This document shows, piece by piece, positions 55,469 through 64,000 of a stretch of 64,000 nt of DNA. Numbering within the stretch: position 1 is the stretch's first letter; each line of letters begins with the position of its first letter. This DNA is from an uncultured Opitutaceae bacterium (GTDB taxonomy: Bacteria > Verrucomicrobiota > Verrucomicrobiia > Opitutales > Opitutaceae). Below the pieces are notes generated by a model. That model made no database searches and had not been told where the DNA came from. It worked only from the letters and a program-made list of their open reading frames with translations. The stretch lies in contig CALAOT010000117.1 in the NCBI GenBank assembly GCA_937889545.1, forward strand, positions 62,001 through 126,000, given 5' to 3'. The position numbers were made by a program, and so were the translations under genes.

Positions 55469-56011
55469 TGCCTCAGTAATGTTTTAGGTATTTGCGGGCA
55501 GTGATACCGGAAGAGGCGATGCGAAGTTAATGCAACGATAGGCCTGATGCAGGTATCTGGAGATTGCTGAGCGATTAAGCGCGAAGCATGAAACAGTTAT
55601 ATTAACCTAAATCCCGCAGTTGACGCGAAGAGTTTCAACTGCGGCGCAGTTGAAGGCAAATGACGCTTTCACCATATAGACAATCACTTAAACCTGCCTT
55701 ACCATCCTCCATTCATCACTAATTTTGATACCAAGAGCAACTCACCCATCGGGTGAACCCGATATCTCGAAATCGACCTCTGTAGTGCGAGTTCCAACTG
55801 CGGGATTAAGGATTAATGGAATACCCGGGTTCGTGCATGAATGATTGCGCCGTGTGGTGTTACGCAATATGTGTTTGCGCAACTGCAGCATGACGGTAGT
55901 CGAGGGAGGTTTAAATTGCTTGTGATGTCGGTACGGATAGATATCTGGGTAAGAGGATAATCAGAAAAGTGTTACTGCCGGTTAAACTAATGTACTATTA
56001 AGCTACTGCCG
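55469..56011. other. Long intergenic region containing a MITE-like element
   Basis: About 540 bp between the GT2 and the epimerase gene. The central 206 bp (55606-55811) is a MITE-like element, listed separately. The remainder shows no gene. The leader before the epimerase at 56012 is AT-rich and may hold a promoter, but I cannot define it. Confidence 0.5.
55606..55811. mobile_element. MITE-like non-autonomous element with 17-bp inverted ends and 5-bp flanking repeat
   Basis: The left end CCTAAATCCCGCAGTTG (55606-55622) and the right end CAACTGCGGGATTAAGG (55795-55811) are inverted repeats, 16 of 17 matching. The element is flanked by ATTAA on both sides (55601-55605 and 55812-55816), as expected for a target-site duplication. 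Inside the left end lies a hairpin, CCGCAGTTGA (55614-55623) with TCAACTGCGG (55635-55644) and an 11-nt loop, and a further CGCAGTTGA copy at 55645-55653. No open reading frame is present, so it would need a transposase elsewhere in the genome. Confidence 0.8.
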
Positions 56012-56953
56012 ATGAAATCGCTTGTTACTGGGGGCGCTGGTTTTATCGGCTCCCATGTTGTTGGTCTGCTTCTTAGCGAAGGGCACGACGTCACGGTGCT
56101 CGATAGCCTCGCTTCGGGATATCGCGAGAATCTAGGTCGTTTCCCGGAGGCCCGACTAATAGTTGGCGATGTGCGAGACCTATCGCTATTGCGAGTTGCG
56201 GCCCGTGGGGCGGAGGTGATTTTTCACTTAGCGGCGTCTGTAGGCAACAAGCGTTCGATAGAGCACCCTCGATTAGATGCTGAGATCAACGTATTAGGCA
56301 CATTGAATGTGCTGGAAACTGCGCGGGACATTGGAGTACGGAAAGTAGTTTTTTCGTCGTCCGCAGGAGTCTTCGGAGAGCTGAAAACAATCCCGATTTC
56401 GGAGAACCACCCCGCTGAGCCTACGTCACCATACGGCGCAACAAAGCTATGTGGAGAAAAGCTATGTCTTGCCTACGCAAACATCTATACGCCGATTGAA
56501 GCGGTTTGCCTACGTTATTTCAACGTTTATGGCGTAAATCAACGCTATGACGCCTACGGCAACGTCATACCGATATTTGCGTATAGGCTACTTCGTCGAG
56601 AATGTATTACGGTTTTTGGTGATGGAGAACAGACTCGCGATTTTATTAATGTTGCCGATGTCGCTCGCGCCAATTTACTTGCCGCAAAAAGCCGTGGGCT
56701 AAGTGGGGCATTCAATGTCGGCAGCGGTTCACGAGTGTCAATCAACGCGCTAGTGACTATAATGCGCGAGACCTCTGGACTCGATGCTAAGGTCCTACAT
56801 GCGCCGCTCCGTGCCGGCGATGTGCGGGATAGCTTAGCCGACATCAGCGCGATTCGTTCGACACTTGGTTTCGAAGCAAGAGTCGATTTGCGCTCAGGGC
56901 TACGGGAATACATAGATTGGGCGAAGACCTCCCTGAGTGGATGGGCTATTTAG
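56012..56953 (+). CDS. NAD-dependent epimerase (GalE/WbpP-like)
   Basis: A 313-residue extended SDR: MKSLVTGGAGFIGSH, IFHLAASVGNKRSIEHP, FSSSAGVFGE in the catalytic Ser region (Phe where Tyr is common), SPYGATKLCGEK with the catalytic Tyr and Lys, RYFNVYGVNQ and GSGSRVSINAL. It probably interconverts UDP-GlcNAc/GalNAc or UDP-Glc/Gal to supply the repeat unit. ATG at 56012 after the MITE-containing gap; 57 bp before fnlA. Confidence 0.87.
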   Translation: MKSLVTGGAGFIGSHVVGLLLSEGHDVTVLDSLASGYRENLGRFPEARLIVGDVRDLSLLRVAARGAEVIFHLAASVGNKRSIEHPRLDAEINVLGTLNVLETARDIGVRKVVFSSSAGVFGELKTIPISENHPAEPTSPYGATKLCGEKLCLAYANIYTPIEAVCLRYFNVYGVNQRYDAYGNVIPIFAYRLLRRECITVFGDGEQTRDFINVADVARANLLAAKSRGLSGAFNVGSGSRVSINALVTIMRETSGLDAKVLHAPLRAGDVRDSLADISAIRSTLGFEARVDLRSGLREYIDWAKTSLSGWAI

Positions 56954-57010
56954 ATAAAAGATTTCAGTCAGCTGTTGACATCTCGGTGGCAGATGCACAT
57001 TTGAGCGCCT

Positions 57011-58033
57011 ATGTTTGAGGGGAAAATACTTTTAATCACTGGTGGCACAGGTAGCTTTGGGAATGCGGTGCTGCGGCGGCTCATCAAGAGTGACATATCT
57101 CAGATCCGAATCTTCTCAAGAGATGAGAAGAAGCAAGACGACATGCGCCATGAATACGAGGATCTGAAGTTGAAATTCTATATAGGGGACGTGCGGAATA
57201 AGAGCAGCATCGCCGAGGCGATGAACGGTGTGGATTTCGTGTTCCATGCAGCGGCGCTCAAACAGGTACCCTCCTGCGAGTTTTATCCTATGGAGGCGAT
57301 TCGGACCAATATACTCGGCGCAGAAAACGTTCTTGACGCAGCCTTAGAAGCCAGAGTCAAACGTGTCGTGGTGTTAAGCACAGATAAGGCGGCGTACCCG
57401 ATAAATGTGATGGGAATGTCTAAGGCGTTGATGGAGAAACTTATGATTGCTCGCTCGCGTGTGGCCGCGGAAAGAGGCGTTGTCTTTTGTGGTACACGCT
57501 ATGGCAACGTGATGGGATCGCGAGGTTCGGTTATTCCGCTCTTTATGCAGCAGGCCGATGCGGGCCAGGCATTCACGGTGACGGATCCGAACATGACACG
57601 ATTCATGATGAACATAGATGGCGCGGTAGATTTGGTGCTGTTCGCGTTTAATGAAGCGAAGGCGGGGGATCGATTTGTTCTAAAGGCACCAGCAGCTACC
57701 ATTGGCACGCTGGTCGAGGCGATGAAACGTTTATTGAAGGCGGACAATCCGATAAAAATCATTGGAACGCGTCACGGGGAGAAACTCTATGAGACCTTGC
57801 TAACAAGAGAGGAAATGACTCTCGCAAAAGACCTAGGAGCATACTACAGTGTACCAGCAGACAACCGGGATTTGAACTATAATCTTTATTTTTCGGAGGG
57901 GATGCCCAAGGCGGCAAAGGTAGAGGATTATCATTCTCACAATACAAGGCGCTTGAGCGTCAATGAGATGATGGAGTTATTGGTCGCATTGCCCGAGATG
58001 CGGCATGCGAGGGAACGTCGCGGTGTTGCGTAA
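57011..58033 (+). CDS. fnlA: UDP-GlcNAc 4,6-dehydratase/5-epimerase (FnlA/WbjB/CapE)
   Basis: A 340-residue SDR with ILLITGGTGSFGNAVLRR at the start and FHAAALKQVPSCEFYPMEAI. The STDKAAYPINVMGMSK segment has Met in place of the usual catalytic Tyr, with the Lys kept, as in the FlaA1/CapE group. TRYGNVMGSRGSVIPLF and the late GEKLYETL are also present. It performs the first step of UDP-L-FucNAc synthesis, giving a 4-keto-6-deoxy-hexose intermediate. The FnlB and FnlC homologues follow, which makes the assignment firm. Confidence 0.93.
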   Translation: MFEGKILLITGGTGSFGNAVLRRLIKSDISQIRIFSRDEKKQDDMRHEYEDLKLKFYIGDVRNKSSIAEAMNGVDFVFHAAALKQVPSCEFYPMEAIRTNILGAENVLDAALEARVKRVVVLSTDKAAYPINVMGMSKALMEKLMIARSRVAAERGVVFCGTRYGNVMGSRGSVIPLFMQQADAGQAFTVTDPNMTRFMMNIDGAVDLVLFAFNEAKAGDRFVLKAPAATIGTLVEAMKRLLKADNPIKIIGTRHGEKLYETLLTREEMTLAKDLGAYYSVPADNRDLNYNLYFSEGMPKAAKVEDYHSHNTRRLSVNEMMELLVALPEMRHARERRGVA

Positions 58034-58106
58034 TAGTTATAAGGATTAGGGTTGGATGTCCGAACAAAAAGAATAGAATGCGACTGTTTTGCGGCAAAAA
58101 AATCTA

Positions 58107-59231
58107 ATGAAGACTGTCTTGGTCACGGGTTCGGCTGGGTTTATCGGGAAGCACGTGGCGGAGGCTTTGCGGCGAAGGGCTGACACGAATATCATTGAGT
58201 TTGATCTCATTACACCCGCCGAAAGACTCGACCGCGGCTTAAGAGAGGCAGATTTCATATTCCACTTTGCGGGTATCAATCGGCCGGAAATTGATGCGGA
58301 GTTCCATATCGGAAATACAGGCTTTACCCAGGAGATCTGCACGAAACTTGCGCAATATGGACGGAAGCCGATGATCGCGATTTCATCGTCGATTCAGGCC
58401 GAGCTCGACAATCCCTATGGCTTGAGCAAGCGAGGGGCGGAGGCTTCTTTGCTGGATTGGTCAAAGAATAGCGGGGGAAGGGTCATCATCTTTCGGCTGA
58501 AAAATGTGTTTGGGAAATGGTGCCGCCCAAATTATAATTCGGTGACGGCTACGTTTTGCTACAACATAGCCCACGATATTCCGATCAACATCTCAGACCC
58601 AAGCCGCGAGCTAGAATTGGTTTACATCGACGATGTCGTATCGGCGTTTTTAGAATGTTTGGATTGCTCGGCCTCTCCCGGCTCCGAGATGCGCGAAGTT
58701 AAGACCTTTTATCGAGTGACCTTGAGAGAGTTGGCGGCGAAAGTTCGATCATTCCGCGAGTCGCGGCGTTCGTTGGTTTTGCCGTCGTTGGACGACGAAT
58801 TCACACGTCGGCTATATGCCACCTACTTGAGCTATCTTGAGGAAGCTGACTTCAGCTACCTATTAGAACAAAGAACGGATTCACGTGGGAGCTTGGCCGA
58901 ATTCATTAAACAAACGCATTTTGGGCAGTTGTTTGTTTCACGGACTAATCCTGGTATCACGCGTGGTAACCACTATCATCATACAAAGACGGAAAAGTTT
59001 TTCGTTTTGGAGGGCGAGGCAATTATTCGTTTTCGTCATATTTTGAATGGTGGGATAATTGAACATCGGGTGAGCGGCAAAGATTTCAAGGTGGTGGATA
59101 TTCCACCGGGCTATGCGCATTCGATAGAAAACGTTGGGGAGAGCGAGTTGGTCACTCTCTTTTGGGCTAGTGAGATCTTTGATTCGGAGAAGGCAGATGT
59201 ATATCCGATGACGGTGAGGGGTAGAAGCTAA
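58107..59231 (+). CDS. fnlB: UDP-sugar reductase/epimerase with cupin domain (FnlB/WbjC/CapF)
   Basis: A 374-residue two-domain protein. The N-terminal SDR domain has VLVTGSAGFIGKHV, FHFAGINRPE and NPYGLSKRGAE. The C-terminal cupin has GNHYHHTKTEKFFVLEGEAII with the metal-binding His residues and PPGYAHSIENVGESELV. In the L-FucNAc pathway it converts the FnlA product by 3-epimerisation in the cupin and reduction in the SDR domain. ATG at 58107 (a TTG 18 bp upstream is open). Confidence 0.93.
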   Translation: MKTVLVTGSAGFIGKHVAEALRRRADTNIIEFDLITPAERLDRGLREADFIFHFAGINRPEIDAEFHIGNTGFTQEICTKLAQYGRKPMIAISSSIQAELDNPYGLSKRGAEASLLDWSKNSGGRVIIFRLKNVFGKWCRPNYNSVTATFCYNIAHDIPINISDPSRELELVYIDDVVSAFLECLDCSASPGSEMREVKTFYRVTLRELAAKVRSFRESRRSLVLPSLDDEFTRRLYATYLSYLEEADFSYLLEQRTDSRGSLAEFIKQTHFGQLFVSRTNPGITRGNHYHHTKTEKFFVLEGEAIIRFRHILNGGIIEHRVSGKDFKVVDIPPGYAHSIENVGESELVTLFWASEIFDSEKADVYPMTVRGRS

Positions 59232-59265
59232 GTGACCGGACGCAACGCTCATAGAAAATGAAACA

Positions 59266-60387
59266 ATGAAAGTAATGACCATTATTGGCACGCGGCCGGA
59301 AATCATTCGCCTTTCCCGCATTATTACAGTACTCGATCGGTATGTGGACCACGTGCTAGTTCACACTGGGCAGAATTACGACTATGAGCTCAACCAGGTT
59401 TTCTTTGACGATCTCGAGTTGCGGAAACCGGATCACTTCCTGGACGCGGTTGGTAAGACCGCGATGGAGACTATTGGTTGTATCATTGCTCGGACGGGTG
59501 CGCTGTTAGAAGTAGTGAGACCCGACGCATTTCTGGTGCTAGGCGACACCAACAGTTGCCTCGCGGCTTATGCCGCGAAGCGTTGCAAGATCCCCGTGTT
59601 TCACATGGAAGCGGGGAATCGCTGCTTCGACGAGCGAGTGCCAGAAGAGATTAATCGAATGATCGTTGATCACATTGCGGATATCAATCTTCCATACAGC
59701 GACCTCTCGCGGGAATATCTGCTTCGGGAAGGGTTGCCGGCAGATCGAATCATTAAGACTGGCAGCCCGATGAAGGAGGTATTGAATCATTACCTTCCCA
59801 AAATCCGCGCTTCGAATGTGCTCAAGCGATTAAGCCTGACCGAACAGCAGTATTTTTTGGTCAGTTTCCATCGTGAGGAGAACGTGGATGCACCGGTCCA
59901 GTTTCAGCGATTTGTCGGTATGATTAATGGACTCGCAGGGGCATATGATCAGCGTGTGATCGTTTCGACCCATCCGCGCACTCGAAAGCGTATTAAGACG
60001 GAAGGGGCTCGCTTCGATCGACGGGTTGAGTTGTTCAAGCCCTTCGGTTTCTCTGATTATGTGAAATTGCAGCTGCACGCGCGCTGCGTGCTCTCTGACA
60101 GTGGGACTATAACAGAAGAATCTTCTATCTTGAATTTTCCTGCGCTAAATATTCGCGACACTCACGAGCGACCAGAAGGTATGGAGGAAGCTGTCGTCAT
60201 GCTTACGGGCGTTGGCTGGGACAACGTGCGGCTGGCGCTTTCCGTTCTCGAGAAACAGGGGCGAGGTGATCAGCGAACCTTGCTGCCTGTGCATGACTAT
60301 GACGTGCCGAATGTTTCTGAAAAGATTGCTCGTATTATCCTAAGCTACACCCATTACGTGAACCGAGTTGTTTGGCAGAAAGGATAA
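59266..60387 (+). CDS. fnlC: UDP-N-acetyl-sugar 2-epimerase (FnlC/WbjD/CapG)
   Basis: A 373-residue WecB-type non-hydrolysing epimerase: [42 protein letters not shown] and [21 protein letters not shown]. It is the last enzyme of UDP-N-acetyl-L-fucosamine synthesis, inverting C2. It follows fnlB by 34 bp, so the three genes form one unit. Cytoplasmic. Confidence 0.93.
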   Translation: MKVMTIIGTRPEIIRLSRIITVLDRYVDHVLVHTGQNYDYELNQVFFDDLELRKPDHFLDAVGKTAMETIGCIIARTGALLEVVRPDAFLVLGDTNSCLAAYAAKRCKIPVFHMEAGNRCFDERVPEEINRMIVDHIADINLPYSDLSREYLLREGLPADRIIKTGSPMKEVLNHYLPKIRASNVLKRLSLTEQQYFLVSFHREENVDAPVQFQRFVGMINGLAGAYDQRVIVSTHPRTRKRIKTEGARFDRRVELFKPFGFSDYVKLQLHARCVLSDSGTITEESSILNFPALNIRDTHERPEGMEEAVVMLTGVGWDNVRLALSVLEKQGRGDQRTLLPVHDYDVPNVSEKIARIILSYTHYVNRVVWQKG

Positions 60388-60429
60388 CAACTATAGACGG
60401 GTGACATCATGCCTATTTCGTAATAGCGT

Positions 60430-61653
60430 GTGAGGATTCTTTTGCTCTGCCAGCTATGCACACCGGAACCAGCTTTTAAGAGCGTTCCGTTTGCGCGTGA
60501 GCTGTGCCGTCGGGGGCATGAAGTACGAATTCTCACAGGTTTTCCGAATTATCCTGGCGGGAAGCTTTATTCCGGATATCGACTGCGCTGGTACCAGCGC
60601 GAAGTGATCGACGGTGTACCCATTCTCCGGGTTCCTTTATTTCCAAGTCATGACGCTTCTTCCCTTCGACGTTCGCTGTGCTACCTTAGCTTCGCCCTTA
60701 GCGCTGCTTGGCCGTTGTGGACTGGATGGAAGCCGGATGTAATTTACGTCTATAATTTGGTCACTTTGGGCACACTAGCAGCGATAAATCAGAAATTGCG
60801 TGGCGTGCCCTATGTACTGGATGTTCAGGACTTGTGGCCCGATTCAATCCTTAACGCTAGAATGGGAGGATCCTGGATGCGTCCGCTTTTGGAGTTTCTA
60901 TGCAGGGTCGCATATAAAGGAGCGTCAAAAATCATAGTGCTTTCCCCGGGCTTCAAAACAATCCTTATAAATCGCGGCGTGTGTTCCGAGAAAATCGAAG
61001 TAATCTATAACTGGTGCGATGAGGATAATCTTCAAGGAGCGCCGGTCACGTCTAGCGCATGCCCTGAACTTAAGGGTGGATGGTTCAATATCGTATTTGC
61101 AGGGAATCTTGGACAAGTCCAGGGGCTTGAGGCTGTTGTTGAGGCCGCTGCTTTGGTACGCGCGTCACCACATCGAATTTGCTTCGTCTTCATGGGGCAA
61201 GGAGTCATGCTGGAGCATCTTCGGGAATTGGCGAAGCAGCGGGCTCCAGAAAACACCCTCTTCCTTCCGGCACGATCATTCCAAGATGCCTCCAGGATTC
61301 TCCGAATGGCTGATGGATTGCTGATCCACTTGCAAGACTCGCCAGTGTTCGGCGCGACGATTCCATCTAAGACACAAACATATCTGGCGTTAGGGCGGCC
61401 CATTTTAGTGGGAGTCAGGGGAGATGCGAGCGAGCTCGTACGGCGAGCAGGCGCTGGCTTGGCCTGTGAACCCGGCAATCCATCAGGTATCGCGAAGGCT
61501 GCTATCCAGTTAGCCGAAACCTCGACTGATCGATTGGCTGAGATGGGATGGCGCGGTGCCGAGTTCTATCGAAAAGAGATCTCGATTGCTGCTGGAGTGG
61601 CCCGCTTCGAGCGGGCATTTAAGTGCATTGTCAGCAAGAGTGTTTTAGAATGA
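60430..61653 (+). CDS. WbuB-like GT4 glycosyltransferase
   Basis: A 407-residue GT-B enzyme with the WbuB-type start RILLLCQLCTPEPAFKSVPFARELCRRGHEV, TGFPNYPGGKLYSGYRLR, VLDVQDLWPDSI and IVFAGNLGQVQGLEAVVEAA. WbuB of E. coli O26 and WbjE-like enzymes act on L-FucNAc, and the gene stands directly after the three UDP-L-FucNAc enzymes, so transfer of L-FucNAc is a reasonable inference. Start is the GTG at 60430. Confidence 0.85.
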   Translation: MRILLLCQLCTPEPAFKSVPFARELCRRGHEVRILTGFPNYPGGKLYSGYRLRWYQREVIDGVPILRVPLFPSHDASSLRRSLCYLSFALSAAWPLWTGWKPDVIYVYNLVTLGTLAAINQKLRGVPYVLDVQDLWPDSILNARMGGSWMRPLLEFLCRVAYKGASKIIVLSPGFKTILINRGVCSEKIEVIYNWCDEDNLQGAPVTSSACPELKGGWFNIVFAGNLGQVQGLEAVVEAAALVRASPHRICFVFMGQGVMLEHLRELAKQRAPENTLFLPARSFQDASRILRMADGLLIHLQDSPVFGATIPSKTQTYLALGRPILVGVRGDASELVRRAGAGLACEPGNPSGIAKAAIQLAETSTDRLAEMGWRGAEFYRKEISIAAGVARFERAFKCIVSKSVLE

Positions 61654-61726
61654 TCTCGACCAAGCCGAAAGTCACCTTAATGGATCAAAATGCCGAACTG
61701 CAGGCCCTACACCGAAATTCTGAGGA

Positions 61727-62356
61727 ATGAACAAACCTGATTTAATTATATACGGTGCTGGAGGACACGGCCGGGTAGTTGTTGATGCGGCGCTGGCAGC
61801 CGGCTGGACGATTCAATCTTGGATCGACGATCATCCACCTAGTTTAACGCAATGGGACATATCTATAGTTGCGTCGAAAGACGTCGTATGGGGTACATTG
61901 ACCTCGCGCAAGTTTATCGTAGCTATCGGCGACAATCGGATCCGGGCAGATGTTTATAGACGGCTATGCGAGCTCGGATTAATCCCGGCATTGGTGATTC
62001 ATCCTTCTGCAGTGATTTCCCATTTTGCGCGAATTGGGGAGGGCACAATGGTAGCGGCTGACGTTGTGGTAAATCCGGTAGCTAGTATCGGCGAAAACTG
62101 CATCCTCAATACGGGATGTTCGGTCGATCATGATTGCCGCATGGGTCCGCATGCCCATCTTTGTCCCGGGGTGCGATTGGCGGGCATGGTGGTTGTCGGA
62201 GCAGGTACGACGATCGGCACCGGAGCCGTGGTGATACCAAGCATAAACATTGGAGAAGGATGCGTGATAGGAGCTGGAGCCGTGGTGACGACGAATCTAC
62301 CGCCGAAGGCTGTGGCTTATGGCAATCCAGCGCGGATCGTCCGGTCGATCGAGTAA
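61727..62356 (+). CDS. NeuD/PglD-like sugar O- or N-acetyltransferase
   Basis: A 209-residue protein with an N-terminal Rossmann-like part (IIYGAGGHGRVVVDAAL) and a left-handed parallel beta-helix of hexapeptide repeats (from about 95). The catalytic His lies in GCSVDHDCRMGPHAHL. PglD acetylates the 4-amino group of UDP-4-amino sugars in bacillosamine synthesis; NeuD-type enzymes are close relatives. The aminotransferase gene follows and a PglC-like transferase after it, which favours the PglD role. Confidence 0.87.
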   Translation: MNKPDLIIYGAGGHGRVVVDAALAAGWTIQSWIDDHPPSLTQWDISIVASKDVVWGTLTSRKFIVAIGDNRIRADVYRRLCELGLIPALVIHPSAVISHFARIGEGTMVAADVVVNPVASIGENCILNTGCSVDHDCRMGPHAHLCPGVRLAGMVVVGAGTTIGTGAVVIPSINIGEGCVIGAGAVVTTNLPPKAVAYGNPARIVRSIE

Positions 62357-62491
62357 CCTTGGTTGCATCTTGACTCAGTGCAGGAAAGGTTTGGATTAAG
62401 GACGCGGGCGAGATTGCATTTGAATTAACTTACCACGATGGTAAAGAATTGACGCAACTGGGCGACGCATTTGCCCTATATTCTTTTCCCC

Positions 62492-63628
62492 ATGAGCAAA
62501 CCACGTATTTTCCTTTCCCCACCACATATTGGTGGTGATGAACTAAAGCTGGTGCAAGAGACGTTCGCCAGCAACTGGATCGCGCCGCTGGGGCCACAGG
62601 TGGATGCCTTTGAAAAGGAATTCGCGGCCACAGTGGATGTGCCGTACGCCGTAGCGCTATCTTCCGGAACTGCGGCCCTTCACTTAGCGCTACGTTGGCT
62701 TAGACTTAAACCGGGCGATGAAGTGGTGTGTTCGCTACTAACTTTCGTGGCAAGTGTGAATCCCGTGCTATACGAAAGCGCTACGCCTGTGTTCGTGGAT
62801 AGCGAAGTGCGTTCATGGAATATGGACCCAGCGTTGCTAGCCGAGGCGGTGGAAAATCGAATCAAACGCGGCAAGAGGCCCAAGGCCGTTGTCTTGGTGC
62901 ATCTTTATGGGCAGAGCGCCGACATTGATGGCGTATCAAAAATCTGTGCGCAGCACGAAATCCCGTTAATAGAAGATGCTGCAGAGGCGCTCGGAGCGAC
63001 TCACATGGGGAAAGCGGTAGGATCAACCGGTCTTTGCGGGATATTTTCATTCAATGGCAACAAGATTATTACTACCTCGGGAGGAGGAATGCTTGTGTCG
63101 CAGGACAAGGCGCTGATCGACAAAGCGCGATTCTGGGCCAGTCAGGCACGCAATCCGGCGCCACATTATGAACACTCCGAAGTGGGTTACAATTACCGCC
63201 TGAGCAATGTGCTCGCGGCCATTGGGCGCGGTCAACTGCGCGTGCTAAAGGAGAGAGTGGAGGCGCGGCGGCGCAACTTTGAGTATTATCAAGACGCGTT
63301 GAGTGACTTGCCGGGACTTGCCTTCATGCCCGAGGCCGACTACGGCCGGAGCACGCGGTGGCTAACGTGTATCACGATAAACCCTACAGAAGCCGGTATA
63401 GATCGTGAAAGGGTTCGCGTGGCCATCACAGAGGAGAATATTGAGGCTCGTCCCGTTTGGAAGCCGATGCATCTCCAGCCACTCTTCCGAAATTGTACTT
63501 GCTTCGGTGGAACGCTAGCAGAGCGGCTGTTCGATCATGGGCTGTGCCTTCCGTCAGGATCGAGTCTGTCGACGGCTGATTTGGATCGTGTGATCGAGGT
63601 CATCCGACGTGTTTATAAAAGTCGCTGA
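62492..63628 (+). CDS. DegT/DnrJ/EryC1-type aminotransferase (PglE-like)
   Basis: A 378-residue PLP enzyme: SPPHIGGDELKLVQETFASNWIAPLGP, VALSSGTAALHLALRWL, EDAAEALGATHMG and FSFNGNKIITTSGGGM with the PLP-binding Lys; the C-terminal end has RPVWKPMHLQPLF. It matches the PglE/LegC subgroup that puts an amino group on C4 of UDP-4-keto-6-deoxy-GlcNAc. ATG at 62492 is preferred because a TTG 21 bp upstream lies outside the family start. It ends one base before the next gene's ATG. Confidence 0.9.
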   Translation: MSKPRIFLSPPHIGGDELKLVQETFASNWIAPLGPQVDAFEKEFAATVDVPYAVALSSGTAALHLALRWLRLKPGDEVVCSLLTFVASVNPVLYESATPVFVDSEVRSWNMDPALLAEAVENRIKRGKRPKAVVLVHLYGQSADIDGVSKICAQHEIPLIEDAAEALGATHMGKAVGSTGLCGIFSFNGNKIITTSGGGMLVSQDKALIDKARFWASQARNPAPHYEHSEVGYNYRLSNVLAAIGRGQLRVLKERVEARRRNFEYYQDALSDLPGLAFMPEADYGRSTRWLTCITINPTEAGIDRERVRVAITEENIEARPVWKPMHLQPLFRNCTCFGGTLAERLFDHGLCLPSGSSLSTADLDRVIEVIRRVYKSR

Positions 63629-63629
63629 C

Positions 63630-64000
63630 ATGCGCAGTCTAGTTCTCAAGCGAGCGTTCGATTTGATAACGGTCATCTTAATGATGCCGCTGTGGTTAGC
63701 CGTTTTGCTTATTATCGCATTGCTAGTGTGGCAACAACTAGGTGTGCCCGTTTTATTTTATCAAAAGCGGCCCGGCTGTCGGGCGAGGATATTTGAAATG
63801 ATCAAGTTTCGCACGATGAGCAATGACCGCGACGTTCAGGGGAAGTGGCTACCTGACGAAGCACGACTTACCCCGATGGGCCGGTGGCTGCGGTCGACTT
63901 CCCTCGATGAACTGCCGGAGCTCATTAACGTGCTGCGTGGCGAAATGAGCTTGGTTGGACCACGGCCACTGCTGGTAGAGTATCTCGGTCGCTACAACCC
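63630..64000 (+). CDS. Initiating phosphoglycosyl transferase, PglC type, 3' end outside window
   Basis: The frame is open from the ATG at 63630 through the edge (about 123 codons). It shows the small monotopic phosphoglycosyl transferase pattern: SLVLKRAFDLI, a single hydrophobic helix (about 12-35), RPGCRARIFEMIKFRTM with the catalytic-loop basic residues, and SLDELPELINVLRGEMSLVGPRP. It transfers a sugar phosphate to undecaprenyl phosphate, starting repeat-unit assembly. With PglD- and PglE-like genes upstream the sugar is probably a di-N-acetylbacillosamine-like residue. The C-terminus is not visible. Confidence 0.92.
   Translation, partial: MRSLVLKRAFDLITVILMMPLWLAVLLIIALLVWQQLGVPVLFYQKRPGCRARIFEMIKFRTMSNDRDVQGKWLPDEARLTPMGRWLRSTSLDELPELINVLRGEMSLVGPRPLLVEYLGRYN

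Noticed and set aside
55614-55644. Hairpin after the GT2 gene as an intrinsic terminator
   Set aside because: The 10-bp stem has no T tract behind it and is better explained as part of the inverted-repeat end of the MITE-like element.
62449-62482. Possible sigma-70 promoter TTGACG ... TATATT before the aminotransferase gene
   Set aside because: The spacing is 22 bp, too long for a standard promoter, and the genes around it look co-transcribed. The two boxes are probably chance.

Overview
The window is one long surface-polysaccharide (O-antigen, capsule or exopolysaccharide) biosynthesis locus of a Gram-negative-type bacterium. Almost every gene is a glycosyltransferase, a multi-spanning membrane enzyme, a sugar-nucleotide enzyme, a methyltransferase or a polysaccharide exporter. 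There is no rRNA, tRNA, CRISPR array or recognisable transposase. GC is high up to about 49 kb and visibly lower from about 50 kb to the end, with more AT-ending codons. The style of the large membrane proteins, the Wzm/Wzt and Wzx/Wzy/Wzz genes side by side and the WbsX protein fit a verrucomicrobial (Opitutales-like) genome, but the lineage is inference; no phylogenetic marker is present.

Layout. (1) 1-21.1 kb, minus strand: several large GT-C-like membrane proteins, including three paralogues at 4952-6997, 7049-9439 and 15914-17818. With them lie a YbhN-type flippase-like protein, two FkbM methyltransferases, a UDP-glucuronate 4-epimerase, a GT4 glycosyltransferase, an asparagine-synthase-like amidotransferase, a truncated methyltransferase and a 1038-residue protein with three tandem TM-ectodomain-TM repeats. 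(2) 21.4-27.3 kb: two polyprenol-phosphate-type GT2 enzymes, a methyltransferase and a GT-C-like protein with three beta-rich C-terminal repeats. (3) 28.0-43.0 kb, plus strand: an ABC-transporter-dependent module. It holds two GT4 enzymes, an epimerase, a GT2, Wzm, Wzt with a C-terminal sugar-recognition domain, a methyltransferase followed by a kinase-like protein with a coiled coil (resembling a split WbdD chain terminator), a WbsX protein, a GT4-GT2 fusion, a second epimerase and a zinc-ribbon methyltransferase. (4) 43.3-49.3 kb, minus strand: Wzz chain-length regulator, two membrane proteins and a secreted metallo-beta-lactamase-fold protein. This block is bracketed by a roughly 105-bp direct repeat that carries the 3' end of wzz. 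(5) 49.5-64 kb, plus strand, lower GC: a GbsR/MarR-like regulator, then a Wzx/Wzy-type module with Wzx, a Wzy candidate, GT4, GT2, a 206-bp MITE-like element, an epimerase, the three UDP-L-FucNAc enzymes (FnlA/B/C), a WbuB-like GT4, a PglD-like acetyltransferase, a PglE-like aminotransferase and the start of a PglC-like initiating phosphoglycosyl transferase cut by the window edge.

How it fits together (inference). The polyprenol-phosphate GT2 enzymes would make lipid-linked sugars that the GT-C-like membrane enzymes use outside the cytoplasmic membrane for side-chain decoration. The Wzm/Wzt module would export one glycan whose end is modified by the methyltransferase-kinase pair. The Wzx/Wzy/Wzz module would build a second glycan, initiated with an N-acetylated 4-amino-sugar phosphate and containing L-FucNAc. 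Two gene-end relicts (the start of a wzm and the end of a wzz), a MITE-like element, a truncated methyltransferase and the base-composition step show that the locus has been assembled by repeated recombination.
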